In this document: positions 12,001 through 24,121 of the stretch, piece after piece | Layout of the letters: each line of letters opens with the position of its first letter | Position numbering within the stretch: the first letter of the stretch is position 1 | Source: Rostrohypoxylon terebratum | Taxonomy: Eukaryota; Ascomycota; Sordariomycetes; Xylariales; Hypoxylaceae | Length of the DNA: 64,000 bases | Assembly (NCBI GenBank): GCA_022497145.1 | Contig: MU385899.1 | Coordinates: 1-64,000 of the forward strand | Direction: 5' to 3' | Translations under genes and position numbers: made by a program | The notes under the pieces: model-generated | The model's database searches: none | Told to the model about the DNA's origin: nothing | Seen by the model: only the letters and a program-made list of their open reading frames with translations

Positions 12001-12382
12001 TAAGGCATACTTACTATGTCCAGGCAGTCGTCCAATCATGAATCCACACAATTAGGACTTAGATATCTCCAAGTTTTGGGAAATAACTGCTCCAGAAGGT
12101 ACACCTAAAGGTACCTAGTTTACGCCATCTTGCATATTTAGTCGAGTGTAATTTGAATCGACCCTTGACGGGAATTATTGAAGTTTCCACAAATAGTATC
12201 TCAATTACCTCAGAGTTATCCTGTCCAAGCAGAAGTGATAGACGTATTAGTTCTCTCAACTGATGCCTAATTCTTCCCTCTGGCCCAGTTTTTCATGTTC
12301 TTCGGTCTTCCAAGAATCCCTACGGCCTACCCTGCCTACCTGCTTGCCCCCATATACCGAATAAAGAATACTTATTAATGAG
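9098..12382. other. Intergenic, 3.3 kb, no gene supported
   Basis: AT-rich sequence with only short non-homologous frames on both strands. It includes a strongly AT-rich patch at 10560-10870 and ACCTAGGT at 9911-9918, with related CTAGGTA/TACCTA words at 9941-9956 and 11231-11273. I found no tRNA, transposase or P450 partner gene. Confidence 0.5.
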
Positions 12383-13126
12383 ATGAAGCATCCATCCGAC
12401 TCATGTATCCATCCTGGAATTTTAACCCAAGCCCCAAGCAACACTTCAGTCTACCCATTCTCTCCGTACGACTGTACAATTGAACCACATTTCCAGCTAC
12501 AGCAACCACCAATGGAGCTTACAGACAACCCATTAGAGTTCCATCAGATGTCCAACATCAGTAATGTCAATCCGTGCGTCAGTCAAAACGACCTTGTAGA
12601 TTATTGCCTCGGGGCAGATTCCGATATCTCAAGATACATAACGCTGCCGGGGGATCTCCATTACCAACAATCGTTTCCAACACAAGACTACCAGAACGGC
12701 GGATCCCAGAACTCGGCAGGATTCAGCAACAGGAACAAACATGAGAGCAAATTGATCAAACGAGAGGATATCCCCTTCGCAACACATGGCCGTCGGTCTT
12801 CGCGATCGAACAACAAGCTTACAAGCGACGAATCATCACTCGAAAGACGAGAGCGAAACCGAAAGGCGGCCAACAAATGTCGGAAGAAGCAGAAGCAGGC
12901 GAACGAAGAGCTGAAGGAGAAGGCGCGAGTTGTGGACGAACAGCACAACTATCTGGTCTCTCACAAAGCGTTACTGGAATCAGAGATGATCGAGCTGAAG
13001 AATGAACTGCTCATCCATGGAGCTTGCGGTTATGAGCCTATCAGCGAATACTTGACACAGGCCGCCCAGGCGTACGCGACTGGTCGCTTGGGGAACATTG
13101 AAAAAGCGGAACAGGATACGGAATGA
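12383..13126 (+). CDS. bZIP transcription factor, ATF/CREB-like
   Basis: A single exon of 247 residues. Residues about 153-172 form a basic region with RRERNRKAANKCRKKQK, matching the N-x7-R pattern of bZIP proteins; the KCRKK ending is typical of the ATF/CREB group. A leucine-zipper coiled coil follows to about residue 210, then a short tail (HGACGYEPISEYL) like that of other ATF/CREB-type fungal factors. The N-terminal 150 residues are low-complexity, rich in Asn, Gln, Ser and Pro, as expected of an activation region. It should bind CRE-like DNA as a dimer in the nucleus. It stands alone between the P450 and the sugar transporter; a regulatory link to either is only a guess. Confidence 0.88.
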   Translation: MKHPSDSCIHPGILTQAPSNTSVYPFSPYDCTIEPHFQLQQPPMELTDNPLEFHQMSNISNVNPCVSQNDLVDYCLGADSDISRYITLPGDLHYQQSFPTQDYQNGGSQNSAGFSNRNKHESKLIKREDIPFATHGRRSSRSNNKLTSDESSLERRERNRKAANKCRKKQKQANEELKEKARVVDEQHNYLVSHKALLESEMIELKNELLIHGACGYEPISEYLTQAAQAYATGRLGNIEKAEQDTE

Positions 13127-14911
13127 TGAGTAAGATGAACGACTTTATGACCGACATGATATAATTGATACCTTTCAAATATAAATTCTTCCTGAAGTGC
13201 AATATACAAACTGCTTCTTTTGTGCTAAATTAGTTAGGTTAAAATCTCTCGTGATTATCAAGAGCCCCTATTATTACCGAAAACCCCTATTTTTCTGGTA
13301 AAAACGTACAAGTTACCATGTCTTTAAAGGTTTAGGTGGAAGGCATAAATTAAAAAAAAAGATGGATTTGACGTCTCACTTGGGATTAAGTTCACTTACC
13401 TCGCTGTAAGATACTTGCCTCGTATTTCTCACACATTAGGTACCTGGAGAGAGTGGAATTGAAGCTATTTCCGCCCCACTTAAAATAATAAGATCGAGCA
13501 ATATTTCTATTCCAAAGCTACATTACTCTAATACACTTATCTCAAAAACGTCTTCGCCGCAATTCGAGATGTCAAGCATCTGGTCTAGGTAAGCAAAATT
13601 AGATTATTAAATCTTTCTGAATTTCTTTGAAAGACTTTTCAGTACCTAGGTAGGTAGCTTTGGAAAGCCGGGGAGTTTTGATGGGAAAACGTGGGGCATT
13701 CCATTGCCCTCGCATCCATCTTTACCCTTTCCTCGTTCCCTTACTTGGCAATAGACAGCAAAACGACCCTCACGACATTAAAGCGTACACGAAAACGTTC
13801 GAGTCCACCAGGTTCGCTATTTTCGCCACTCTATATTTACGGCAGCACGGACTGAGCGATCCAATTAGGTGGGATAGAAATCGACAGTCACAATTCGGAT
13901 ATTAGCAGCTGACATTAGAGCAACTCAGTCCCTGACTCCGTGCTCTCCTCTCCTCTTTTCGCCACCGATCGAGATACCCAAGACACATGCCGAATTCCGT
14001 GCCGGGATCTATTCCAAATTCTTCCGGAGCCGGCTCCATACCTAATTCAAGCGAAAGGCGGGAGGTGGGAGGTCAACGTTAAAGGTTGTGTACTTACCTA
14101 CGCCACGATCGCATTGTAACAAATTTATTCTCCCATCCCTTCAGTTCCTATAAACGGCATTTGCAACTTATATAACACGCATACATTCCTAATTGGTGTA
14201 GCAGGGGATACCGTGGTACACTATTTCGCGACGCCAAGGAGATGCCCCTTTTTACCCCTTTTTTTCAACTGGCCTCCCGACCGCTCGCTCCGTAAGCAAA
14301 GTTACCAATATTAATTAAAGCAAGTTTCGATCTATCGCGATCTGGTCCCGAGTTTCTAATGCCACTGTGGCATTCTGTACCAGCCGCTTCAACCCGTTTT
14401 CGACCATCTCCAATAACTCTTCATTTGCATGTGGCAAAAAGAGTTGAAGCTGCATACCACGATTCCACACAATGGTTCTGACTGATAAAGATTCTGACAA
14501 AATTAGTAGAGATAGCCATTCGAGCAACCCCAGATCGTCATCTATTACAGGGATGTATTTATGATCATAAGAAGTCCAAAGCATTGGGCAGAGATTACGC
14601 AACAGTCTATCAGTGGCAGTGCTGCCCCATGTGCCGACATCCTCTGTCCCCACCATCACAGCCCCTATCATTTTCCCGACCGACACGTTACTCACTCCGG
14701 ACGTACCTATTTTCACAACATAATCAACATGTACCTATCATTGACTCCAGATCAAGTTCACATGCATCGCCAAATTCACAATTTTATTCCAGGATCTTGA
14801 TTTCGTATGCAGATAAACTCCCTGGTAACAATGCAGGCTCATTCGAAACAGTGAAGATCCGCTCATTTCATATATTCAACACCTACCAGTGTATTAGTAA
14901 TCTCACCAATC
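13127..14911. other. Intergenic with one doubtful minus-strand frame
   Basis: Mostly non-coding. A minus-strand frame at 14315-14716 is open for about 133 residues and has helical, coding-like stretches (DDDLGLLEWLSLLILSESL), but it has no ATG at its head, no recognisable family and no obvious upstream exon. It may be a gene relic or chance. ACCTAGGT occurs at 13644-13651. Confidence 0.4.
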
Positions 14912-16955
14912 TTAAACTTGATCTTTGCTAGTAGTCTCCGATATATTCGCCTCCTCGTGGTGCTTGACTACACCTTTGCTGTGAATCTGCTCCTCGACAG
15001 CCTCCGTCGCAGCGTGGGCTCGATCTGCATCCTCGAACACTTTTTTCATCGTCAGTACGAGCCTCCGCTTGAGGTGTTCTAGGGATCTTACAGAATGCAA
15101 GTTCTTCTAGGGTATGGCCCGAAGTCTCGGGCCAAAGGTACCACATGAGGAAGGCCTCCACCGCAATCCAACAGCAGTACACGATCAAATACTTCCAGCC
15201 GATGCCGTTGACTGGGTCCAAGCCTACGGGATTGACGTTCGTGCCGAAAAACTGGATCAAATTAGTGATTCGAAACCCCAGAATCCTCTAGACTTGAGCG
15301 TTACCTGAGCGGCCTTTCCAAAGAATTGGAAGATGGAGATTCCACGAGCTCTCATGGCATATGGGAAAATCTCGACAAGGTACGCTAGATTGAGATTAGA
15401 TATACGTACTAATGGGTGGCTAGGTACCTGATAGTCTTCGACACTTACTGTACGTGAGGGCGTTGAAGCCGACGTTGTAAGCTGGCTGGTATGCATATAT
15501 CCAGAATAAGCAAAGCCTTCCGGCAGCTTTCGAACCCCCGACAATGGCTTCAGCCGAGGAGATCGTCCACGCCACATATATTATCAGGATAGCAGATATG
15601 GAACCTAAGAACATCGTCCTGCGCTTAAACTTCATCACTAATAGCGCGGTGGAGATGGCGCATACCAACCCCAGGCACTGGTTCCCGATGTTATATTTAG
15701 CCTGGAAGCTGGGGTCCGTGAAACCGATCAGGTTCAGAATATCTCCCAAGTAATACGAGATAACCACATTTCCAGAGAGTTGTGACATAACTCCGAGAAG
15801 CGAGCCGATAAGCACACGTCGTCGGTTTCCGGGACTGTTGATCATATCCATCCAGGACCGTTTCGAGTGTTCAAGCTCGATAGCGATGGTGGTTTTGATC
15901 TCGGCCATTTCAGCTTTCGCAAATTCTGAGTCTTCGTTTCCTTCGGCATGGTATGTCACTAAAACCCTGAATGCCTCCTCGTATCGTTCCTTACTTATCA
16001 GGAATCTAGGGCTTTCGGGCAGGAAACTAAGAAGAGTAAGCATCAGGGTTGAGTAATTGGGCATACAATCTCACAATATGAGTGCGACCTGGAGTAATGA
16101 TGGCGACATCTGCAGGAGGGACGGAACTCTAGTACATTGACGTTAGGTATGTCGAATTCGCATGATATGGGGGCATAAATACCTCCAAGACCTATGAAAA
16201 GGGGCGTGTTAGATTTTCGCATGAACCGTATCGGGTGACTTGGCTAAGTCTAGAGTGAACTCACCAATCTGACGGAATCTGCTGGGTTCCATAAGTGACA
16301 GCCGAGGCGACGATGGCGCCGATGAAATATGCAGCGTTAAATAGAGACGTCAAGATCGCACGCTCCTTAGGATACGCAAGTTCTCCGATCAAACTAGACC
16401 CCGCAACAATGGCATACGGTAATCCGAAACCGATAATCAGTCGGGAGACGATGTACATCGGACCTTAAGAGGGAATCAGTTTCTGTTCGGCCTTGACTGT
16501 ATAGACGACCCACCACGTACCATTTACGGCAAACCCCTGAATCAATGAACCAATGACCATCGTCACACTACCAAACATAACACACCATCTTCGACCCAAG
16601 TTATCGTTGAGGAGCGGGATGAAAGGCAGACCGATGACAGCGCCGAGGGGTAAGGCGGAGGCCAGAATACCCTTGTAGCCGCCTGTAGGATGACCGAAAA
16701 CTGCGGTTCGTTCACGGTCAGCCTCCTGTCTCCAAAACGCCGCTTTCCCTGGAGCTTACAGTTAGACCAAGCGGGAACTATTTGGACGGCGTTGATGATC
16801 TGCGAGTCGAATCCAGAAGTCATCTCGATACCCATCAGACATGGAAACAACATGAAGTACAAGTAGCGCAAATTTCTCTTCCGATGCCACGGGACCTTAT
16901 CCTCCATCGCCATGCGATGGACGATATTGTCCGTCTGAGCGCCGCCGCCAACCAT
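14912..16955 (-). CDS. MFS sugar transporter, nine exons
   Basis: Nine exons close in phase to 527 residues: 16955-16760, 16700-16521, 16463-16265, 16191-16183, 16128-16075, 16026-15449, 15384-15305, 15251-15092 and 15039-14912. Sugar-porter signatures are in place: NDNLGRRW after TM2, LPESPRFLIS before the central loop, and WPETSGHTLEEL after the last segment. About twelve membrane segments are evident. It belongs to the fungal lactose-permease/hexose-transporter group of the plasma membrane, driven by proton symport; the sugar is not predictable. Exon 4 is a 9-base microexon encoding the end of W-SWR before VPSLLQ; without it the flanking exons join to make TGA. The ATG at 16955 is the first in frame after an upstream region that also stays open briefly, so an earlier exon cannot be excluded. 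Confidence 0.93.
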
Positions 16956-19900
16956 TGTGCCAGGATTTCTCTCGACTTCGGAAGCGTATTCGTTAGAGGA
17001 GCAGAACCTGCGCAGAGAGGCTCTAGTCTTTCTCCGATGCTATTCTCAGGAATCGGCCACGATGTTGGTTCATATATAGGTAAGCGGCGTCAAATCGCTC
17101 GGACCGACTTATTCTGGTAGGATTCGGCGGTTAATAAGGCAGTACAAGCTTCTACCTAAAGTTGCGCAGGAATCGTAAGGTGTCGCGGATGTCTATGGCC
17201 ATTTTCCTATTTAACCGCCAGGCGCCTGATTGCGAGCTCCATGCCAAAGTACCAACCCCAAGGGCACAGCAGATGGGGAACCTGGTACTCCAGGACCTTT
17301 GATGCGACAGGGAAATTCCCATTGGCCGGCGACGTGCCATCGCCACGTTCCATGCCTCCAAGATCGAAGCCGTTCGGGGATGCGAGCGGAAACTGTGGAT
17401 GAACCCCCCGCAATATCCCGCAATACCCCCGTTATCCTTCCCCGTGGGATCATTCTCTGCCAAGGTGTGTTTCTCGGATCATACCGTCTCCATAATGCGC
17501 TGGCAATGTCGATTTCAGCTTCACGACTTGACAGACAGGGCTATATGTAAAATTCCGACGCCTGTCAGAGCTCAGCTGTTGCCTCGCCAGAAGTTAAGCG
17601 CGGACATCTCGAGTCGACGGATGGTGGTGTTCCGGATGTCTGAATCTGGTCCGCTCTAACCTGCAGTAAATTAGATATGGGCTCCTCACGCCTTCGTTCC
17701 GGACCTATAAGTCCAATCTTATCATCGACTCGCTCAGTAATTAGGTTGATCGGAAGACGTATTGGAGGTAGGTAGCCAATCAAACTCTATAAATATCTCG
17801 CAAGTTGCCTCCTAGGGAGACATAGATGTTTAAAATCCAATACTAGCAGCATCTTCCTTACTATGTGCATAGTACACGGGTACCAACGTGGTCCTCGAGC
17901 CGGCGTTAGGTACATGAAGCATCAGGTCTTAGCCCATCAACATCTTCGTTGACAAGCTGCCAAGACAAAAGTTTTTTTTTATTTTTAAAAAAAAAAGAAG
18001 CTGTGGGATCTATTCCGACCCGAGAATGGAATGTTGCAGCAAGACACCTAGGTGTTGCTTATGAACACTTGCTTAATACCTAGGGAGGTATCAACAATGC
18101 GCCTGGTCGAATGAATGAATGATTGACTCGAGATGCAAAGCCAACAGATACGGATACCATTCCGGACTTCCCCAGAGGTAGATGTCCTCTTGACTGACTA
18201 GCCATATTTAACGGATTGTTTCCAATGTCGTTAGAATAATGTCGTGTAGGAACAAAATGTTTTTGATGATCAGCCTCCTAAGGAACAAATATCGTCATAT
18301 ATCAGAAGGGACTAAGTGCGAGTGCGAGGGCATGGAGTCGCTGAAAGAACAAGATCAGGAGCTCATTTCAGCTGAGGACGGGAGCGACTCTGTAGCTTAT
18401 CATAAAGCCCCCAAAGCCTCCAGCGCCTCCACTGCATCCAGTCCGCATTAAATAGTCCGCAATGCGCCAAGACTACGATATTAATGGCGACGCTGGTGCG
18501 AGACGCCCGATCGGGATGATCAGGTACTTCTGTTCATTGATATCGTGATTCGCCAGGGCTCGTACGATTAGAAGTAAAATATATTTCCACGGAAAGTCTC
18601 TTACGCTAAACTGGTGAAGGAGGCGTTGTCATCCGTGCCCTTTCATATTCGTTCTATTAGGTTAACTTCCACTGTTTCATAAAGTCGCGATGCAACAAAG
18701 AACACAAGGGCAGTTTCAATAAGTTGAATTCCCTGCTCTACGACAGTTACTAGGTACATAGTAAGTGCCAACTCATCTCCATTCGGTCCCGGAGCTAATA
18801 GCGGACCTATTTATCGTTAAAAAAATACTCCAGGTGGAAACTATCGTCTCGAAATATTGCAGCGCGTTGCAGCGGGTGGTAGCAGAATCTGACGGCGAAT
18901 AGTCGAAGTTCTCAAATTGCTGTATGATAATGTGAGCTGAAATTTAGCGAAATAATGGATACAAGAAAACAAGAAATTTCGTCCCAAGAATCACGATCCT
19001 ACCAAAATCATCCCAAAAGCTTCGATTTCCACGTGGCTCGAGCCTCTTGAATCCAACGGAAGCCACAGTTCGAATGTGGTATTTGTGGCTAGTTCTACCG
19101 GCTGAAATCGGAGAGGCAGGGATCGTCCACACCGCCCTGGAGGTCGCTTTGGCCGCTGGATGCTGCACGCGACTTGCAGAAGGATTTGAACCCTTCCTAG
19201 ATATGAGGGTTCCTAGTAACAACCCGCTGGAGGCGAGATATGGTCTAACTACCTAGGTCCTAGTTAATATCATACCAACCATACTAACCATACCTTTCAC
19301 ATCTCTAGCATCATGTATCGCGTCGTAGAAAGCTTGTCCCCGAACGATGTTGCAAAGGCCAGTAACGGGAGGCTAAGGATAATGGGCTCGGAAGCGAAGT
19401 TCTGTTTTTAGAAATCAAACTAACGAACAAACTGTGGATTATTATGGCAGACGTGCAGCACCTAACGACACCCAACAGCACCTAGCAGAACATGTATCCC
19501 TCGTTTAGTGGCTGTGTTTGATGGGCTTCTTCCAGCCCGCCGGCGCTGCTGGCTTTGCTTCTTTGTCGTGCAGCTTTCGCACGAAACCAACTGACCCTTG
19601 CTGGTGCGGTGGTGTATAGATGAGGCTACAGGATCAATTTACAGATGAATGAGGGGTACTATTACGTGTTGAATGGATTGAGATTTCCTGATATAGTATG
19701 TAAGCATCCAACTACATGACAGCAAGGGGGAGGACCATTCTGATTTATAAATCTCCTTGCTACAAGTCGCTAGCCAAACGACACCACCGTCACACGGGTA
19801 TTTTTCTATCTGCCGCGGACCACAAACAACGATCAACGTTCCGATGTTAGTAAAGATCTTACTAGATACATACTCCAAGCAAGGCAATAGGCAATCAGGT

Positions 19901-20565
19901 ATGTAAACATACAGGCAGTGCCTCGGCTTCCACTTTGTTAGACCCTCGTCTAAGCCAGCCTGACCAACCACCGTCTTTGTAAAGAGTGGGATGGCGATTT
20001 GTTAGTGATAGCATGGTGCTACTTTTAATATACGGACCTGTACGTAACCGTCAATCCTCGTTCGAGATTTTAGTGCAAGTGCAAGAATGATCTCCTAATA
20101 TTTAAATGCCTATGCATTTACAGATCAGCTCCTGATCAGCTCTAATAGTAATAGACTCTTACTAGCAAGGCTTAAGGTAATTTTCTACCGCCCCCAACTA
20201 TATAATAAAAAAGATCGTCAAAGCTTCCACAATTTGCAACGGCACGTCTTTGACACATCTGCCCTGCCACCCTAGTTAGAATCCTTCTGCTCCACCGGGG
20301 GCTTCTGTTCATCGCTGATCCATGCGCGCGCGCTCTAGGTTCTACCTTGAAAAAGGTGAACAAAAAGGTCGGGTCCGGATCTGCGGGTTTGCGAGTTTGC
20401 AGCTCCTCCTACACTGTATTGTATATCATAATACTGTACTGTAAATGTTTGCATGTCTCCCGACTTCTTTATTCATCCGGTCACTGTCAAGTTTCCACAA
20501 CTTAATAATTTCCCAAAATTTGGAGGTTCAGAGGCTAAGGGGGAAGTTTGCAAAGATTTGCAGCG
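16956..20565. other. Intergenic, 3.6 kb, no gene supported
   Basis: Short frames only. One near 18944-19222 is open on both strands but resembles nothing I know. There is a homopolymer T/A stretch at 17970-18000, and ACCTAGGT at 18046-18053 and 19251-19258. The part next to 20566 is the likely promoter of the membrane-protein gene. Confidence 0.45.
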
Positions 20566-23500
20566 ATGGAAAAGGCTACTCGGGAAACCGATGCAAACTC
20601 GGTTGGAGAGCAATACGCTCTACCTTCGACCTTCTCGCCATGGCCTGATCGCGAGGATGAACCAGACTTCGCTCACTCACGTGGTCAATTGACACCGTCG
20701 TCAACCTCGTCATCACCGCCGCCCGAGAGGTCCAAGGAACACCTGTCGTCATATGTCGCGGACGACCAGGTAGTGAGGCCTCCGTTAGCGCGGCGGAATC
20801 CTACCTCCAACAGGTCTTCGCCGACGCCGAGTATTCACCAGGACGACGAGGAGTTAATGCTAAGGCCGGATGACCACGGCATGCAACCGGTGACCGAAAC
20901 TATCATTTCTGCCGGAGATACATCACAAAAACGAGGTACTGTGCGGCGCGCAAGATTCACAGAGTTATTGGGTCGCTCACTCTCGTTATCATTACTGGGC
21001 AAGAAAGTCCCGTCCTCACCTAGTATAGGTAGTAATTACAACACAATCGAAGAGGAACCTCCGAGTCATCACGACTCTGAGCATTATCCGATGGACTCGG
21101 TAAGCACTCCGCGAGTGGTAGTAGAGGAAGAAAGAAGGGGTGCTCCAAGCCCGAGCAGCTCGGATGATGACGATGATGTCGATCTTGACGAGCTCGCAAC
21201 GAAATACGGTACATTATCTAACTCCCCCGTCTCTCCCATACTTCTTATGCCTCGATCCTAATACATTTCTTAGAGCGACCACCTTTAGATTGTTACTCAA
21301 GGCGAGATGCCTACACCAAACGCTGGAGTTGGACATTCATCGTCCTCGCTTCGTTATCTGTATACTCCACTCTTCTCAGTGGGCTATGGCTATTCACATC
21401 TATCTACCAACCACGTTACGGCAGAGGGATATCTGATAGCGAGGGGTGGAAAGTAGCCCCCTCGACTGCGACGCTGCTCTGCACATTGATAGCCAAGACC
21501 ATCGAAATGACATTCGTCACCGTCTTCGTGGCTTTCGTCGGCCAAGTTCTTACGCGGAGGGCATTCGTCAAGAAATCCAAGGGAGTAACGCTGGCCGAAA
21601 TGACAATGCGGAACTGGGTCATTGTAAGTGCTATAAAGAAAAATCATCGCATAGCTTGGCTATACCAGTAGTTTGTTACTGACCGAATGACGTTGAATAT
21701 AGCAACCGGGATCTCTGCTCACATACTGGGAAGGAGTTCCGTTCGCAGCCACGACAGTCTTAGGTGTCCTGTCATTAATCGCTACTATCTGCACGATGTT
21801 CTTTACGACGGCATCGGACGCCATGGTAAGTCCCAAGCTCAAGTTTGGGGCTTGGGAATCGCGCAGCTTAGAAGGGCTTGTCAAGGCTTCCTACGCAAAC
21901 CCGTATTATGTTCAGAAGGCTTGCTCAACGCCCATTGACCTAACTATGGACATAAACAACTCCGCCCCTTCTTGTCTCGACGTGCAATACTCAGGTCAAT
22001 CCTATCACAACCTGCTAACCTTCATGTACGTCCCCCACTCTCTCTAACACAGCCCAGGATCGACTAATGGTTTTTGCTAGGGGTGAATGGCACGCCATCC
22101 ACGAGAACGGGTCAGCGACCTCCGATCATCTAAGTGGGAGACCTGTGGGCAAGCACAACTTATTTGACAACACAACCTTGGTATCAAGCTGGATCGAGAC
22201 CGAATACGGAGATCCCAAGACGAATTTCGCGAAATACAACCGAGTCGTTAACAACGTCACGCTCGCGATGCCGCATCCAGGGGTCTACTCAGCGGCCACG
22301 GATCCCCGCAACAACATCCTACAGCCGGACGATCTAGCCGGCGTCGGCGAGTACATGATCCGAGCTAGTGTCGTCTCGCCCGTCGTCAACGTCATGTGCG
22401 TAAACATGTCCCCCGACGAACTAAAGCCGCTCGTATACACGGAGTGGCCGAATGCGCGAGTGAGAAATACCGACGTGCCGAACCAGAGTGCCGGCGTGGA
22501 GGACTGGTTCAACGACGTGCCCGCTCCCTCCGATAGCGAATGGCTAAACCGGACCGTCGCCGACGACATATTCCGCTGGGGTCCGAAATACCAGCGACGA
22601 CCCCCCGTCTTCCAACTCTTCCCGATCAACTACAACATGATCACGAACACCTCGGTGTGGATGGCGCCCGATATCTACGTGCTAGCGAAGTCGAACTACA
22701 CAACTGATTACACACTGTGCCAGCTAGAGTCCTGGGTAACGCCGAAGTGCTCGACGGAATTCGACGTATCGGGTATCTCAGGCAGTTTCATGCGCGCGCA
22801 CTGCGAAGACCCGACGAACACAAACTCGTACGAAGCCGGATCAGGCGAAACGGATTTCGACGTTCTGGCCCCGACGCTGAGCCTCGACTGGCGCAACCTG
22901 GCGGACCAATGGCGGTTGTCGATGGACCTGAACGGCGGCGTGCAAAACAACAACGCGAGCAACGCGCGCATCATGACAAACCTGATCCTGACCCAGTCCT
23001 CGCTGAACCCGCGCCTGCCCTCCATGGCCGAAGCGCTCGCCGTCCTCGCCTCCTCGACGCTGGTCGCCGGCGCGCAGTCCTCGACCTACCGCGCCGTCTG
23101 GGACTACCCGGCCGTCGACATATCGCCGGGAGTGTACGAGGCCTTCCACGTGACGATGAAGACGCAGGAATACACGTCCTCGCACGTCATGCCATGGCAG
23201 GCCGTCTTCTACCCCGTGCTCGGCTCCGTCTTCATCATCAACCTCGGCTGCCTGTTCTACATCCTGGTCTTCCGCTCCGGCCTCGTCAGCGACTACACCG
23301 AGCCCCAGAACCTGTTCGCCGTATCCATCAACTCGCCCGCCAGCGCCGCGCTAGCGGGCAGTTGTGGACACGGCCCCGATTCCAAGGAGATGGTGGTCCC
23401 GTGGCGCATCGGCTACTCCGCCGCCGCGAACCACTACTTCCTCGAGGAGGCGATCGACGAAAAGAAGCCGCCGAGAACCGACAGCATGGCGAGCGGGTCG

Positions 23501-23587
23501 CAGTTGTTGTCGCCCCACGGCAGTCGGCACAGGACTCGGAACTGGGATAATTACAAGAGGTTGAGCTCGAGCCGGACCTGGCTGTGA
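20566..23587 (+). CDS. Large fungal membrane protein, unknown function
   Basis: Four exons (20566-21208, 21274-21623, 21703-22025, 22081-23587) join in phase to 940 residues. The first 210 residues are disordered, rich in Ser, Pro and acidic residues. Hydrophobic segments follow exon 1 (FIVLASLSVYSTLLSGLWLF), then TLLCTLIAKTIEMTFVTVFV and TTVLGVLSLIATICTMFF. A long domain with several N-glycosylation-type sites (NGS, NTT, NRT, NYT) and scattered cysteines is probably luminal or extracellular. A last segment (VFYPVLGSVFIINLGCLFYI) precedes a cytoplasmic tail with YTEPQNLFAVSINSP. I recognise this as a widespread uncharacterised Pezizomycotina membrane-protein architecture, not an enzyme or transporter. 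GC content is clearly higher in exon 4. It is convergent with the inositol-phosphate synthase gene. Confidence 0.82.
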
Positions 23588-24121
23588 GATAGGTACATAG
23601 GAAACCGTAATTACTAGGGAAAATGGAAAGGGATAAATTTAATGTACCCAGAAAAGGATTCTGGGGTGTGGTGTGGATATTTTGAGGCATTCCACCATTG
23701 CACATCAGCATAGCGGCGGCGTTTTGGACGATAGAGGATTGGGAAGTTTATACCACCTGGAAAATAGGGAGAGAAAAGGGACCTCATACAGGCCACACTC
23801 AGCATTTACAATCTCATTGCATACGTACGTTCGTAGGTATCAACGTAAAGAAGATACGTTCAGATAGGATCGCGGGATTACGATATCAATAGGTAATTTA
23901 ATTTAAGCGATATTTTTTATTTAACTCTTTGGGATGTTGAGATCCCGTGTACAGGAGGAGCGTTGAGCTTTTTTCCGATAATTGCAAAAGGTTTCAATAG
24001 CAGTGGTAGCGAGTGACCAGAACGAGAATATTCCAACATCTCCAGCAATTCAAGTATTTAGCAGCCAATCCTTCCCCCAATCATCTTTTTACCCAACTCG
24101 GTGCAGGTAGTGCCGTCAAGT
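23588..24121. other. Convergent 3' region
   Basis: 534 bases between two converging stop codons. It presumably contains both 3' untranslated regions. No gene or repeat seen. Confidence 0.5.

Noticed and set aside
18944..19256. Frames open on both strands
   Set aside because: Neither strand shows a known family, clean splice sites or a convincing start; probably chance in a GC-richer patch.
22717..23550. 277-residue frame overlapping the last exon of the membrane protein
   Set aside because: It is an Arg/Pro-rich shadow produced by the high GC of the true coding frame.
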